The notes under the pieces were generated by a model that saw nothing but the letters and a program-made list of their open reading frames with translations, had not been told where the DNA came from and searched no databases. From Aradus depressus (Eukaryota; Arthropoda; Insecta; Hemiptera; Aradidae), in the NCBI GenBank assembly GCA_963662175.1, contig OY759219.1, positions 44,570,675 through 44,634,674 on the forward strand: a DNA stretch of 64,000 nt, given 5' to 3'. A program made the position numbers and the translations under genes. This document shows positions 45,536-56,959 of the stretch, one piece after another. How positions within the stretch are numbered: the stretch's first letter is position 1; every line of letters begins with the position of its first letter.

Positions 45536-47370
45536 TTACCCAGATGCACTCCTCGTTCTATCCTACTTTTCTCAGATGGCGGTCGATTCACTTTTTACCC
45601 AGATGCACTCCTCGTTCTATCCTACTTTTCTCAGATAGTGGTCGATTCACTTTTCACCCAGATGCACTCCTCGTTCTATCCTACTTTTCTCAGATGGCGG
45701 TCGAATCACTTTTTACCCAGATGAGCTCCTTGTTCTATCCTACTTTTCTAAGATGGTGGTCGATTCACTATTTACCCTGATGCACTCCTTGTTCTATCCT
45801 ACCTTTCTCAGATGGTGGTCGATTCACTATTTACCCTGATGCACTCCTTATTCTATCCTACTTTTCTCAGATGGCGGTCGATTCACTTTTTACCCAGATG
45901 CACTCCTCGTTCTATCCTACTTTTCTCAGATAGTGGTCGATTCACTTTTCACCCAGATGCACTCCTCGTTCTATCCTACTTTTCTCAGATGGCGGTCGAA
46001 TCACTTTTTACCCAGATGAGCTCCTTGTTCTATCCTACTTTTCTAAGATGGTGGTCGATTCACTATTTACCCTGATGCACTCCTTATTCTATCCTACTTT
46101 TCTCAGATAGTGGTCGATTCACTTTTCACCCAGATGCACTCCTCGTTCTATCCTACCTTTCTCAGATGGCGGTCGAATCACTTTTTACCCAGATGAGCTC
46201 CTTGTTCTATCCTACTTTTCTAAGATGGTGGTCGATTCACTATTTACCCTGATGCACTCCTTGTTCTATCCTACCTTTCTCAGATGGTGGTCGATTCACT
46301 ATTTACCCTGATGCACTCCTTATTCTATCCTACTTTTCTCAGATGGTGGTCGATTCACTTTTTACCCAGATGTACTCCTTGTTCTATCCTACCTTTCTCA
46401 AGGTACAACAACCTCTACTGCTGACAAGGTGCTGAGTATACACTCCTTCGCTATTTGAGATAGCTTCACCCTCTAGTCTTATCGTGTTTTGTTATCTAGC
46501 TTGATGTTGTATTAGTGAGTAAGGTGTGTAACTTCTTGTAGTAAAATAAAGTGCTTTTTAAAAAGGGAGTTTTGGTGTTTGATCTTATAACTTCAGATGG
46601 GGGTCGATTCACTATTTACCCAGATGCACTCCTTATTCTATCCTACTTTTCTCAGATGTGGGTCGATTCACTATTTACCCAGATGCACTCCTTATTCTAT
46701 CCTACTTTTCTCAGATGGGGGTCGATTCACTATTTACCCAGATGCACTCCTTATTCTATCCTACTTTTCTCAGATGGGGGTCGATTCACTATTTACCCAG
46801 ATGCACTCCTTATTCTATCCTACTTTTCTCAGATGGGGGTCGATTCACTATTTACCCAGATGCACTCCTTATTCTATCCTACTTTTCTCAGATGGGGGTC
46901 GATTCACTATTTACCCAGATTCACTCCTTATTCTATCCTACTTTTCTCAGATGTGGGTCGATTCACTATTTACCCAGATGCACTCCTTATTCTATCCTAC
47001 TTTTCTCAGATGTGGGTCGATTCACTATTTACCCAGATGCACTCCTTATTCTATCCTTCTTTTCTCAGATGTGGGTCGATTCACTATTTACCCAGATGCA
47101 CTCCTTATTCTATCCTTCTTTTCTCAGATGTGGGTCGATTCACTATTTACCCAGATGCACTCCTTATTCTATCCTTCTTTTCTCAGATGTGGGTCGATTC
47201 ACTATTTACCCAGATGCACTCCTTATTCTATCCTACTTTTCTCAGATGTGGGTCGATTCACTATTTACCCAGATGCACTCCTTATTCTATCCTTCTTTTC
47301 TCAGATGTGGGTCGATTCACTATTTACCCAGATGCACTCCTTATTCTATCCTTCTTTTCTCAAATGGTTG
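45536..47370 (+). repeat. 60-bp minisatellite in two blocks
   Basis: About 14 units (45536-46400) and 13 units (46593-47370) of exactly 60 bp, separated by 190 bp of single-copy DNA. Each unit has TCTATCCTACTTTTCTCAG followed by ATGGGGGTCGATTCAC or a variant. The first block shows a partial five-unit (300-bp) pattern. Because the unit is a multiple of three, all three + frames of the second block are open (249-283 codons). They are not genes. Confidence 0.95.
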
Positions 47371-47984
47371 TTGGTCCACTTTTTACTTTCTTATACCTAT
47401 AGTATAAGGAAATTGTAATCTTGCGAAAGTTCAAGTTTGATGTTTCAAGGCCGATGATGTCTCTGTGCGTGTATGTGGACTGGAAAGTTGTGAACCCTCT
47501 ACCTCAAAGATCGGACGAAAATTGAGACCACTTTTCTTCTGGGCCTAAGTAGTTTTATGAAGCTATCGGTTAGATTTATGACCTAATCAATTTTTTTTTT
47601 CAAGCAATAGGTTTAGAAAACACTGAAATATAATATTATATACGATATACTCTTTTTCGCAGGTCGTCCAGTTTTCGAGATATATGCCTAAAACAGTTGC
47701 GAAATGTCGTTTTGGAACATTATTTAGTAGTATATATTTTTAGGCGTTTCCTTGATTTACCCGAAATTGGTTAGTCCTATCTAGAATTGGTTCTTACAAC
47801 AAATGTTTCTTATTAGATTTCCAATCGCGATATGTTCTCAAATTGAGATAGGATAAATACGACAAACGATACAGCACAGTGCCTCGAGAAAAACAAAAAT
47901 AAATTTCGTAAGAAATATTTCAAAATAATGTTTAAATTGTATAGCGTAGCAACGAATTATAAAATATTTTTTGGTTATTGGTAG
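47371..47984. other. Intron 6 DNA, possible MITE end
   Basis: The palindrome TTATACCTATAGTATAAGG near 47391-47410 could be the end of a small inverted-repeat element, but its partner is not found. Nothing else is seen. Confidence 0.3.
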
Positions 47985-48245
47985 TATTTTATCTGGGAGG
48001 TAAAATAAACTTAAGCACGCCGTCCTTCGGATGGGACGTTAAGCGATGTACCCGAGCCTGTACAATGTCAGGTACTCGTTAAAGACCCCTACCCTAGATG
48101 AATAAAAATTTAGGGTAGGCAAAATTTAGGACTCCCACAGTAGAGTCGGGCTCATGTCCACCAGAGTGACGAAAGAGCGCTCTGGTAGTAGGCGATATGA
48201 CCTCGTTGTTAAAGGCCGGGCATGCGTCATAAAACCTAACCTAAC
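47985..48245 (+). repeat. SINE body, best copy
   Basis: Contains CCGTCCTTCGGATGGGACGT, CCCGAGCCTGTACAATGTCA, CATGTCCACCAGAGTGACGA and a tail ending ACCTAACCTAACC. It aligns over about 240 bp with 9205-9440. The tRNA head is missing, so it is 5'-truncated. Confidence 0.75.
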
Positions 48246-48452
48246 CTTGGTTATTGGTAGTTTTTTATGAAAAATTAAAAAATAATATATATGTGATGTA
48301 GCCATTCCTTATACCAACTACGCTTAGAGATCACTCTTCTTCCCCCTCCACCTATTCATAATCTTATCATACTGGCGACACTGGGTATAAAATAAGTCAC
48401 TCCCAGAATTACGCTTATTTACCTGTTTTTAGTATTTTATCTTATTTTTCAG

Positions 48453-48508
48453 ATAAACATTACACAGAGCATCTAATCAATTCAACCCTGCCAGACAAGA
48501 AGTCAATT
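48453..48508 (+). CDS. Host gene exon 7 (candidate)
   Basis: Lies between ATCTTATTTTTCAG and GTAAGTAAAT. Two bases complete the codon from exon 6, then KHYTEHLINSTLPDKKSI ends on a codon boundary. Phase is 1 in, 0 out. Splice sites are strong. Confidence 0.75.
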
Positions 48509-48934
48509 GTAAGTAAATCTTCTATGGATAATCTCTTTAGAATTTTTCGATAAGTTGAAGATTTGAGTCGAACTTAATAGACACTTCACTTGAGTAAAGA
48601 ATTTTTCGAGGATGGAAGTAGGGGAGAAAGGATGGTTCTGGCCCAATGGCAAATGAGCAAGATGGCGACAGTCCCCCACCCCTCCCACCACCTTCGTCCC
48701 TCCACAACCTTCCCCTCCTACGTTCCTATACTTCAATCACTTCCCCACTACAATACGTTTCCGCTCTCCCTCTAAACCCATACCCTACTTTTTTATTTTC
48801 ATCATATCCCTCGCCTACGCCCCTACATTTTCATAAACTAACCCACCAGCGCTCCCAAGCGTCTAGAATTTGTATTAATATTTATATTAAGTAGCTAGGT
48901 GCGACTTTAAGAAATAACTTAATTTGTCCTTTCG

Positions 48935-49015
48935 GAGAGCGAACCCGTTACCTTTGCCTTGATAGGCTGACTCGCTAGCCCCGCGACCATTGTGACATGG
49001 ATGGTCGAAGTAGTG
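48935..49015 (-). repeat. tRNA-like SINE head, reversed
   Basis: The complement has a GCGGGGCTAGCGAGTCAGCC start and an AACGGGTTCGCTCTCC B-box-like end, about a tRNA in length. No clean cloverleaf is evident. The stretch 48640-48870 is rich in C and T (CCCACCCCTCCCACCACC) and non-coding. Confidence 0.45.
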
Positions 49016-49275
49016 ATAATCTAGGTATATAAACATACGGCAATGTACTATCACATTGGTATCACCAAGGTTCAGCGGTTTCTAGCCTTTTTCATCTTTT
49101 TAGCTTCGCCCGCTCACTCTTCTCATAGCTGATTTTCAAGCTTGTGCAGGACTGTAATGAAAGAGTTGATACAAGGATGTAAGATTGAATTATGAAATAA
49201 AAACTGGAAGGGGGTCCTCATTTTTGGGGGACTACGCCACTGGAGGGGCCTTGGACGTGAGGATAATTGAGGACG

Positions 49276-49690
49276 AGTAAAATAGAGATATAAAAGAAGT
49301 ACGACGTTAGAATTAAGTTTATTTTCCTCTCAAGTTACCGCTACAGTAGGATGAGTTACCCTGCCCTAAAGTTTATATTCAGTGTTACATAGTCAGCCTG
49401 AGGTTCATTCGGGTAAAATAGAGATATAAAAGAAGTACGGCAAGTTAGAATTGAGTTTAGTTTCCTCTCAAGTTACCTTCAGCAGGATGAGTTACCATGC
49501 CCTAAAGGTTATATTCAGTGTTACATAGTCAGCCTGAGGTTCATTCGGGTAAAATAGAGATATAAAAGAAACGGCAAGTTAGAATTTAGTTTAGTTTCCT
49601 CTCCAGTTACCTTCAGCAGGATAAGCTACCCTGCCCTAAAGGTTATATTCCGTGTTACATAGTCAGCCTGAGGTCCAGTAGGCTAAAATA
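49276..49690 (+). repeat. 136-bp tandem repeat, three copies
   Basis: Units start at about 49276, 49412 and 49549 with GTAAAATAGAGATATAAAAG and share TCAGCAGGAT, GTTACCCTGCCCTAAAG and CATAGTCAGCCTGAGGT. A fourth start at 49683 is cut short. The copies differ by a few substitutions. Confidence 0.85.
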
Positions 49691-49779
49691 GAGTGAAACC
49701 TACCTGCTACTGGTGAAATGGAATATTTGTGGATTATTAAAAAAATTGAAATATTAGTTTATCGAGCAAAAGTTAATTG

Positions 49780-50350
49780 AATAAATATTAAAATATATCG
49801 CGACTTTAAAACGAAATATTGCCTGAACAACCTTCCATTTCCTCAATATCAGAGTAGCTTCAAGATATTTGATAGGGATCACTTGTAACTAACTCTTTGA
49901 TTACCCTGACATTTAATTACATTTGACCACCCTGGAGTAGCATGCATAACATCTGGGGAATGAAACGAAAATTAAAATGAAAACATATTTATTATAATAT
50001 AAAATTGAACATTGAAAAGAAAATTATGTATAGAAATTGTACAGTTAACATTAATGAACTTAAACAAATTAATTTAATATTGAAGCCTGATGGGCGAAAG
50101 GTGACAATTTATAATCTGTCTGAAGGGCATTACTGGTTCCTTATATGGCTCTATTGGCAGTTAATAAATGTTTAAGAAATAAAACCTGTTTGTTGAATTC
50201 CACATTCCTTGGGTGTTGTGTTGAAATCAATAGGCGGATGATGTCCCAGATGATATATCTCTTCGATGGCGGAGGGAAATGTCTAGCGTCTCCGATGAAC
50301 AAAGGATGGGATTACTCCGACACTAAATGGGTGTAATTGTCCGGATGTCT
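49780..50350 (-). repeat. Diverged LTR related to element G
   Basis: Landmarks occur in the order seen in the G LTR: ATCGCGACTTTAAAACGAAA, an ACATATTTATTATAATAT stretch, then CTGTCTGAAGGGC, matching ATCGCAACTTTAATAAAAAC, ACATATTTATTTTAG and GTCTGAAGGAC near 19590-20600. It is much older than the other copies. The region 50351-50522 is plain intron. Confidence 0.4.
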
Positions 50351-50522
50351 TCAATTACGTTCATTATTAAACCATAGGAGAGGATTAATAACTCCCTACT
50401 CCTATACAAAAGCACTTGAATGGTTACATTTTGGGATTTATATACATCCCCCCTCCCCCCCAAACCTTCCTACGATACCTATTCTTAATCCATCATTATA
50501 ATTAATTGTTTTTATTTTTCAG

Positions 50523-50558
50523 GATTTCTTCTGCTGTTATTTCCGACGACTTGGTTAT
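50523..50558 (+). CDS. Host gene exon 8 (36-bp micro-exon, candidate)
   Basis: Lies between TTTTTATTTTTCAG and GTAAGTC. It reads DFFCCYFRRLGY in phase 0, exactly 12 codons. Strong splice sites and matching phases support it, but at this length chance cannot be excluded. A 36-bp exon can be skipped without shifting the frame. Confidence 0.6.
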
Positions 50559-51149
50559 GTAAGTCTTAAATTAACAATTTTATATATGTATATAAGTTAC
50601 AAATGCACCTCTTGCAGACCTCATATAAATTATTGGCCACGTAAGGCATTTTCTCTTGTATTTCCCAGAATTGTCCACTTCTTAAAGACCCAAGTTTCCA
50701 CCATCCTTTCTTCTCATCTAGCAGTTCTCTCCCAGAGCTCCCGCAGTTGACATCGTATTAAGTTTGCGCATTTAACCACAGTCTTGTCAAATTTACTTGT
50801 TAAATAAAGTTTTTTTAAAAAGCTTTCTGCGAAGATATTTCATTTAACTGAGGCAGTCGGTAGGATGAGTTGATTAGTTCAACGCAAATGGACTGAGTTC
50901 GTTACGATTTACAACTGGACTTGGAGTGCCGAGTGAAAATACGACCAACCGTTAAACAGTTAGCTCTATATTTATACTTAGACAAACAAACAAACCCCGT
51001 TTCAGCCTTATTAATATAGACTAGCAGTAATACCCGGCGTTGCCCGGGGAACTTTGATTTTTGTCCCAATATCTTCTATAACGCTATTCAGTTCCTCGAC
51101 AGTACATTCATGATGTTATAATTTTCAATTATTCATACGGAATAAGGCT
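50559..51149. other. Intron 8, left part
   Basis: Holds AATACCCGGCGTTGCCCGGG at 51031-51050, which I recall as a widespread animal dispersed-repeat end. This is from memory only. No gene is seen. Confidence 0.35.
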
Positions 51150-52262
51150 TATAGTCCTTCAGCTGTTGTAACGCTAGTAAGTTTTTAGGACTCCTGGGCA
51201 CCACAGCTAGTATGCGCCTTTCAACGGCGGAAGCCACACCTAGTGAATACTTAGCATCGCTGGACGTCATAGTCAGTGCGTACTTAAGAACGTTTGTGAC
51301 CACAGCTAGTATGTGGCTTGCAACGCTGAGCACCACAGCTAGTACGTAGTTGGGAATGCTGGGCATCATAGCTAGTATGTGCCTTGCGACGGCGGACCCA
51401 ACAGCTAGTACGTAGTTAGGAACGCTGGTCACCACAGCTAGTATGTGCCTCGCAACAGCGGACCCCACACTAGTACGAAGTTAGGAACGCTGGGCATCAC
51501 AGCTATTAAGTGCCTTGCAACAGCGGACCCCACAGCTAGTACGTAGTTAAATACGCTGGGCATTACAGTTAGTAAGTGCTTTGCAACAGCGAACTTCACA
51601 GCTAGTACATAGTTAGGAACGCTGGGCACTACAGCTAGTAAATGCCTTGCAACAACGGACCCCACAGCTAGTACGATATTAGGAACCCTGGGCATCACAG
51701 CTAGTATGTGCCTCGCAACAGCGGACCCCACAGCTAGTACGAAGTTAGGAACGCTGGGCATCACAGCTATTAAGTGCCTTGCAACAGCGGACCCCACAGC
51801 TAGTACGTAGTTAAATACGCTGGGCATTACAGTTAGTAAGTGCTTTGCAACAGCGAACCACAGCGAGTACATAGTTAGGAACGCTGGGCACTACAGCTAG
51901 TAAATGCCTTGCAACAACGGACCCCACAGCTAGTACGATATTAGGAACCCTGGGCATCACAGCTAGTATGCTTTTGCAACGACGGACCCCACAGCTAGTA
52001 CGTTTTTAGGAACGCTGGGCCCTACAGGTAGTAGGTGCCTTGCAACTGCGGACCCCACAGATAGTATGTAGTTAGAACCACAGGGCATCACAGCTAGTAT
52101 GAGTTTTGCATCAGTGGACCCCACAGCTAGTACCTACGTAGTTAAATACGCTGGGCCACACTGCTAGCGCCTTGCAACAGCGGACCCCACAGCTAGTATG
52201 TAGTTAAATACGCTGGGCATTACAGTTAGTAAGTGCTTTGCAACAGCGAACTTCACAGCTAG
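51150..52262. repeat. 66-bp (2 x 33) tandem array ending at exon 9
   Basis: About 17 units of 66 bp, each made of two related 33-bp halves that start CACAGCTAGTA. Groups of four units repeat at about 264 bp (for example 51464 and 51728). The last unit runs into CACAGCTAGTACAAATATA, where predicted exon 9 begins. Minus-strand frames through it (51133-51468, 51438-51872) are repeat artefacts. Confidence 0.9.
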
Positions 52263-52352
52263 TACAAATATATCACATCACCACAAGAACCTGAACAATC
52301 ATCCTCACGAACAGAAGACTCCGACCGCAATGATCGTGGTAGCACTGTACCT
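52263..52352 (+). CDS. Host gene exon 9 (candidate, acceptor uncertain)
   Basis: The donor is GTGAGTAAG. Starting after GCTAG at 52262, 90 bp read YKYITSPQEPEQSSSRTEDS and on to GSTVP, phase 0 in and out. It is polar and acidic, probably disordered. The acceptor lies inside the last unit of the tandem array and has only a weak pyrimidine tract. The neighbouring CACAG would put a stop in the required frame, so I chose TAG. Confidence 0.5.
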
Positions 52353-53423
52353 GTGAGTAAGAAAATTTAAGTTTAATTTATAATTATATTGAGCACTTAA
52401 ATTTTGAGTTTAATTAAATATAAGTAATTTTAAGTTTTATATATTGTAGCATGTCTACCCTATAGACAATTATTATCATTAATATACAGCAAGGACCAGT
52501 GACACTACGAGCGAATCGAGGCCACTTGGAGCTGATTAAAGAGGATTTTATTAAGAGGAATAATGCTCGGAACTAGCGATGCCTGTGAGTGAATCGCGAT
52601 CGCTAGGAGCGAAACAAGATCGAATTGTGGGTTGTTTGGTATTGAATTGAAGATAATTTCATTTAGAAGAACATGCTTGGAACTAGCGATGCCTGCGAGA
52701 GAATCGCAATCGCCAGGAGCGAGAACAAGGAACAAAGGATATAAAGGAAAGGAAGGAAGCAAGAACGACCAGGGAGGGCTGAGCTCCCCTATTCTTAGAA
52801 GAGCCTTACGCAACCGGTGATCGGTGATTGGCTGGAGGTGGATTTGGCGGGAAGTAACAACCAATAAGATGTCAGAATCCATTCCCCACCCCGTGAAAAT
52901 GAAGAGTTGTGCCCGGGAAGAGCTTCAGTCTACATTGAGAGTTGGGACGCTTAGGTCGAGTCATTTATGTTTTTCTGTTTTATGTTTGGCAGTGCAGTTT
53001 TAAGTGTGATTTCTGTCAACGTTGAGAGCTGGGGCCAGAAAGATCACGTCAATAATATCTTTCTTTTAGATTTTACAGTTCAATTTTAAATATGTGAGTA
53101 AATCAACTCCTCTTCATGCTTGGGCCGTATAGGCCACTCGAACTACAGTGAATTATAGTGTATTTCGGACGTTGTAAAGCCAGTGAAAAATGTAACTTCT
53201 AATGTAGCCTCGGAACCAGGGATATCATTATCGAGGTACCTCGTAGTTAAGTTATAATTAAGTCCTTCAGACATACGGCCAATTATATATTAAATTGTTT
53301 TTTTGTAAATATTATATGTTCTTTTTAAAATAAATATGTTACAGTTCTTAGTTTGATTCATTACATTTCCCCCCACTCATGCTTCTTCTAGTTGACAACA
53401 GTAATTAATTATTACTAGTGACA

Positions 53424-56400
53424 AACCGCTGACGGTTGACACTTTGCAGAGTTCTCTTCTCTGCACAGTAGTGGAATCGCATACGGCCAGACCTGTGGCG
53501 AGGAAGCGAAGGTGTCAACAAGGGTTGCTTAGTACCTCCTAGTGGTGCGGGTGGGAAACGCCTTTTCGGTTGTCTCGGAACTGATAAGGTAGGCTAAAAC
53601 TAAGTAACTCGGGAGCCGGTCAGAAGGCTTCAAGGAGGCAGCCCCTCCACCTGACTCGGAGGCAGTGGGCTAATAACCTACTCCTTTTAAACACAAATTA
53701 TTACGAGACCTCATAGAGAAAACGCCGGATTGATAAATAATAACCGACCTGGAAAACGCCAAATGGACTTCAAATTAGGATATTGGAATATTTTATCTCT
53801 ATACAGACCGGGAGGGCTTCAAATCCTCCTAACTGAATTGGACAAGTATAAAGTTGACAAAGCTGCTATTCAAGAGATTTGTTGGACAGGTAGTGGACTG
53901 ATTAAAAAGAAATTCCATACAATTTATTACAGCTGCCACCAAAAAAACCACATGTTTGGAACTGGCTTCATAGTAAGAGGAAGAATGAGACAGCAAATTA
54001 TTGGATTTTCCCCCATCAACGAACGACTATGCACCCTCCGTATTAAGGGAGTATTTTACAATTATAGCCTAATTAGTTGCCATGCACCTACCGAAACGTG
54101 AAGTGAAGACGAAAAGGAGAATTTCTATGAAGAGCTGGAAAGAGCTCATGATGGTTGCCCTAGAAGCGTTATAAAGATACTCTTAGGGGATTTTAATGCC
54201 AAGATTGGGAAAGAAGAAGTGTACAGGCCGACCATTGGCCTTCACAGCCTCCACGATGAAAGCAATGACAACGGGAAAAGGATTGTCCATTTTGCTGCGT
54301 CACGAAACATGGTCATAGGGAGTATACTATTCCCAGGACGACGAATTCATAAGGCTACATGGAGATCACCGGATGGATCTACCTTTAACCAGATAGACCA
54401 CTTGTTGATTAGCGCGCGGCACAAAGCCAACTTGTTGAGCAATAGAACATACAGAGGCGCAAATATAGACTCTGATCATCACTTGATCATTGCTCGAATT
54501 AGGGCAAGGATCTCCTCTACAAGAGCTAACCGGTTGACTAGACAAAAGAAGTGGAATACTACCAAACTGAAAGACCCGGATATATGCGCAACTTTTCAAA
54601 ATCAACTAGAGGTACGTCTGAATGAGACATTCCGTGTAGCAAGAATGGAGAACATCCAAGATACATGGAATGGTCTGGAAGCAGTCATAAATAAGGCGGC
54701 TGAAATCATTCTGGGAACTAATGAGCCAGAAAGAAAGTCCCCGTGGTTTGATGAAGAATGTAAAAGAGTAACTGAAGATAAAAATGGGGCATATAGAACT
54801 ATGGTTCAGAAACGGTACACAAGGCAGGCAACCGAAAATTTTATAATAAAAAGACGCCTTGAGAAGAGACTCCATAGAAAGAAGAAAAGAGAATGGGAGA
54901 ACAAGCAGCTCGAAGAAGTAGAGATTATGAGGGATACAAATAAGAATAGAATGTTCTTCCAGAAAGTTAACAAAGGAAGAGCCCCCTTTAAACCCAAACT
55001 CCTGGCCTGTAGAAAAGAAGACGGTTTGCGTATTACTAATAAGGAGGATGTACTTCATAGGTGGACTAGACACTTCAATGAATTACTCAATGAAGGACCA
55101 ATTGACTCGGAAGAGAATTATGAGATCCCCGACATCAACCAGGATGATAGAGAAATAGAGCCACCTGAGCTGGAAGAAATTCAGAACGCGATTGCTCAAA
55201 TGAAAAATCATAAGGCACCTGGAGATGATGGACTACCTCCTGAGCTTTCTAAATATGGTGGCGAAGCACTATACAAAGCCATGTACGATCTAGTATTCAT
55301 GATCTGGATGCAAGAAGATATTCCTATTCAGTGGGAAAAGGCGGTTGTGTGCCCAGTGCATAAAAAAGGGGAGCAACTAGAATGTGCCAACTACCGCGGA
55401 ATTTCGCTGCTCCAGTGCGCATATAAGATTCTCTCTAATGTCCTCTATAACAGGCTTGTTCCTTTTGCCGAACGGGAAATTGGTAAGTACCAAAGTGGTT
55501 TTAGGAAGGGGAGATCAACTATTGATCAAATCTTTACTCTTCGTATGATCCTGGAAAGAAGCCATGAATTTAAAATTACCACTCATCATCTCTTCATCGA
55601 TTTCAAAAGCGCATATGACACCGTAAGAAGGCCCAAACTTTATAAAGCTATGGAGGAAATGAATATCCCCTCGAAGCTGATTCGCTTGGTCAGAATGACG
55701 ATGCAAGACGTGCAGTGTAAAGTACGCATTCAGTCGGACTATTCTTCAGAGTTTCCCTCTAGCAAGGGATTGAGGCAAGGTGATGCCCTAGCTTGCTTAT
55801 TGTTTAACTTAGTCCTAGAGAAAGTAGTGAGGGATTCCGGTATTCGAATAAGGGGCACAATATTTTCAAAATCAGTCCAACTGCTCGGCTACGCCGATGA
55901 CTTGGATATGGTTGCACGGTCTTACCCAGCTCTTGAGAGTGCCTTTCTGGGATTGCAGGAAGCGGCAGCTGCAATGGGTCTCCGAATAAATGAGTCCAAG
56001 ACTAAATATATGTACACAGGTGTAGACGCGAACCCCCATAGCCGAAGTATATCGATTGGCCCATATTCCTTCGAGAGGGTCAAAGAATTTACGTACTTGG
56101 GCTCTCAAACCCCACCAGGAACGAGACATCAGCCGAAATTAAGAAAAGGCTTACGGCAGCGAATCGATGCTATTTTGGATTGCTGAGGCATATGCAAAGC
56201 TCTCTATTGAGCAGGCATACCAAACTCCGGCTCTATAAGACCCTGATCCGTCCAGTCCTTATCTACGCCAGTCAAACATGGACCCTATCCAAGTCGGACG
56301 AGAAGGACCTGTTGATATTTGAAAGGAAAATTCTTCGAAGTGTTTTCGGTCCTGTGAAGGACGGACTGGTTTGGAGAATTCGCAAGAATAGGGAAATCTA

Positions 56401-56698
56401 CGAGCAGTTTGGTGAGGCTGATGTAGTGAGGGTGGTGAAGTTGGGAAGGTTGAGTTGGGCAGGCCATGTAGCCCGAACGGAAGAGGGCGAAGTGCCAAGA
56501 ACAGTCCTTGAGGAGCCTTTGTACCGATCAAGAAGAGCAGGCAGACCGAGGCTAAGATGGGTGGATGGTGTGGCAGCTGACGCGAGAGAGCTTCTTGGTC
56601 AGCGAAATTGGAAAGCAGCTGCACAGGACAGAGCCGAATGGCGGAGGCTCATTGAGGAGGCCAAGACCCACTAGGGTTGTAGCGCCAAATAGATAGAC
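53424..56698 (+). mobile_element. RTE-type LINE, nearly full length
   Basis: Inserted in the solo LTR with a 7-bp target duplication, AGTGACA (53417-53423 and 56699-56705). It has a G/C-richer 5' region of about 300 bp, one ORF with endonuclease and reverse transcriptase, and a very short 3' end (AGCGCCAAATAGATAGACAG) with no poly-A, as RTE elements often have. It is in the same orientation as the host gene. Confidence 0.85.
53730..56674 (+). pseudogene. RTE-type endonuclease/reverse transcriptase, two lesions
   Basis: The frame from 53730 encodes an AP-type endonuclease: the WNILSLYRPG start, IQEICWTG, and after a TGA at 54099-54101 the same frame goes on with LLGDFNAKIG and DSDHHLIIARI. 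Reverse transcriptase follows: HKAPGDDGLPPEL, NYRGISLL, SGFRKGRSTIDQIF, FIDFKSAYDTV, GLRQGDALACLLFN and GYADDLDM (YADD near 55890). A one-base shift near 56115-56120 moves the C-terminal part into another frame (56180-56674), which carries LSWAGHVAR and RPRLRWVDGV. Apart from the stop and the shift it is complete, so this is a young copy. Some may call the clade BovB/RTE; the exact clade needs a tree. Confidence 0.85.
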
Positions 56699-56959
56699 AG
56701 TGACAGCTACACATTAGGAACTTGTAACCGTTCTTCCCGTGAGGAGTGTACTCAGCTATCCAAGGCATTTTTAATTAAAGTCGCGATTTCAATAATTTTC
56801 GATTCGAGATTTCAATAATTTTCGATTTTAATAATTTCCGATACTAATTTTATTTTTACTAATTAAGTAATTTGCACTCCCACGCAGGACGGAAAGGTTT
56901 ACAATATATATATTTTTTTATTTTTTTTATTTTTATTGTACTATCACTCTCACACATAA

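Larger units (their letters stand above)
52445..56903 (+). repeat. Solo LTR of the element G family, split by an RTE LINE
   Basis: Starts TGTAGCATG, ends GGTTTACA, and is flanked by ATAT on both sides (52441-52444, 56904-56907). Sequence 52445-53423 and 56699-56903 corresponds to the G LTR in reverse orientation. It totals about 1.18 kb without the LINE. No primer-binding site follows, so it looks like a solo LTR. Confidence 0.75.

Noticed and set aside
46551..47418. Three overlapping + strand ORFs of 249-283 codons
   Set aside because: All three frames of the 60-bp array are open at once, which is expected for a repeat without stops and not for a gene.
51133..51872. Alanine/valine-rich repeat ORFs on the minus strand
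   Set aside because: Read-through of the 66-bp array; frames break at each indel.
54606..55073. 155-codon minus-strand ORF in the RTE element
   Set aside because: Shadow of the reverse-transcriptase frame on the opposite strand.
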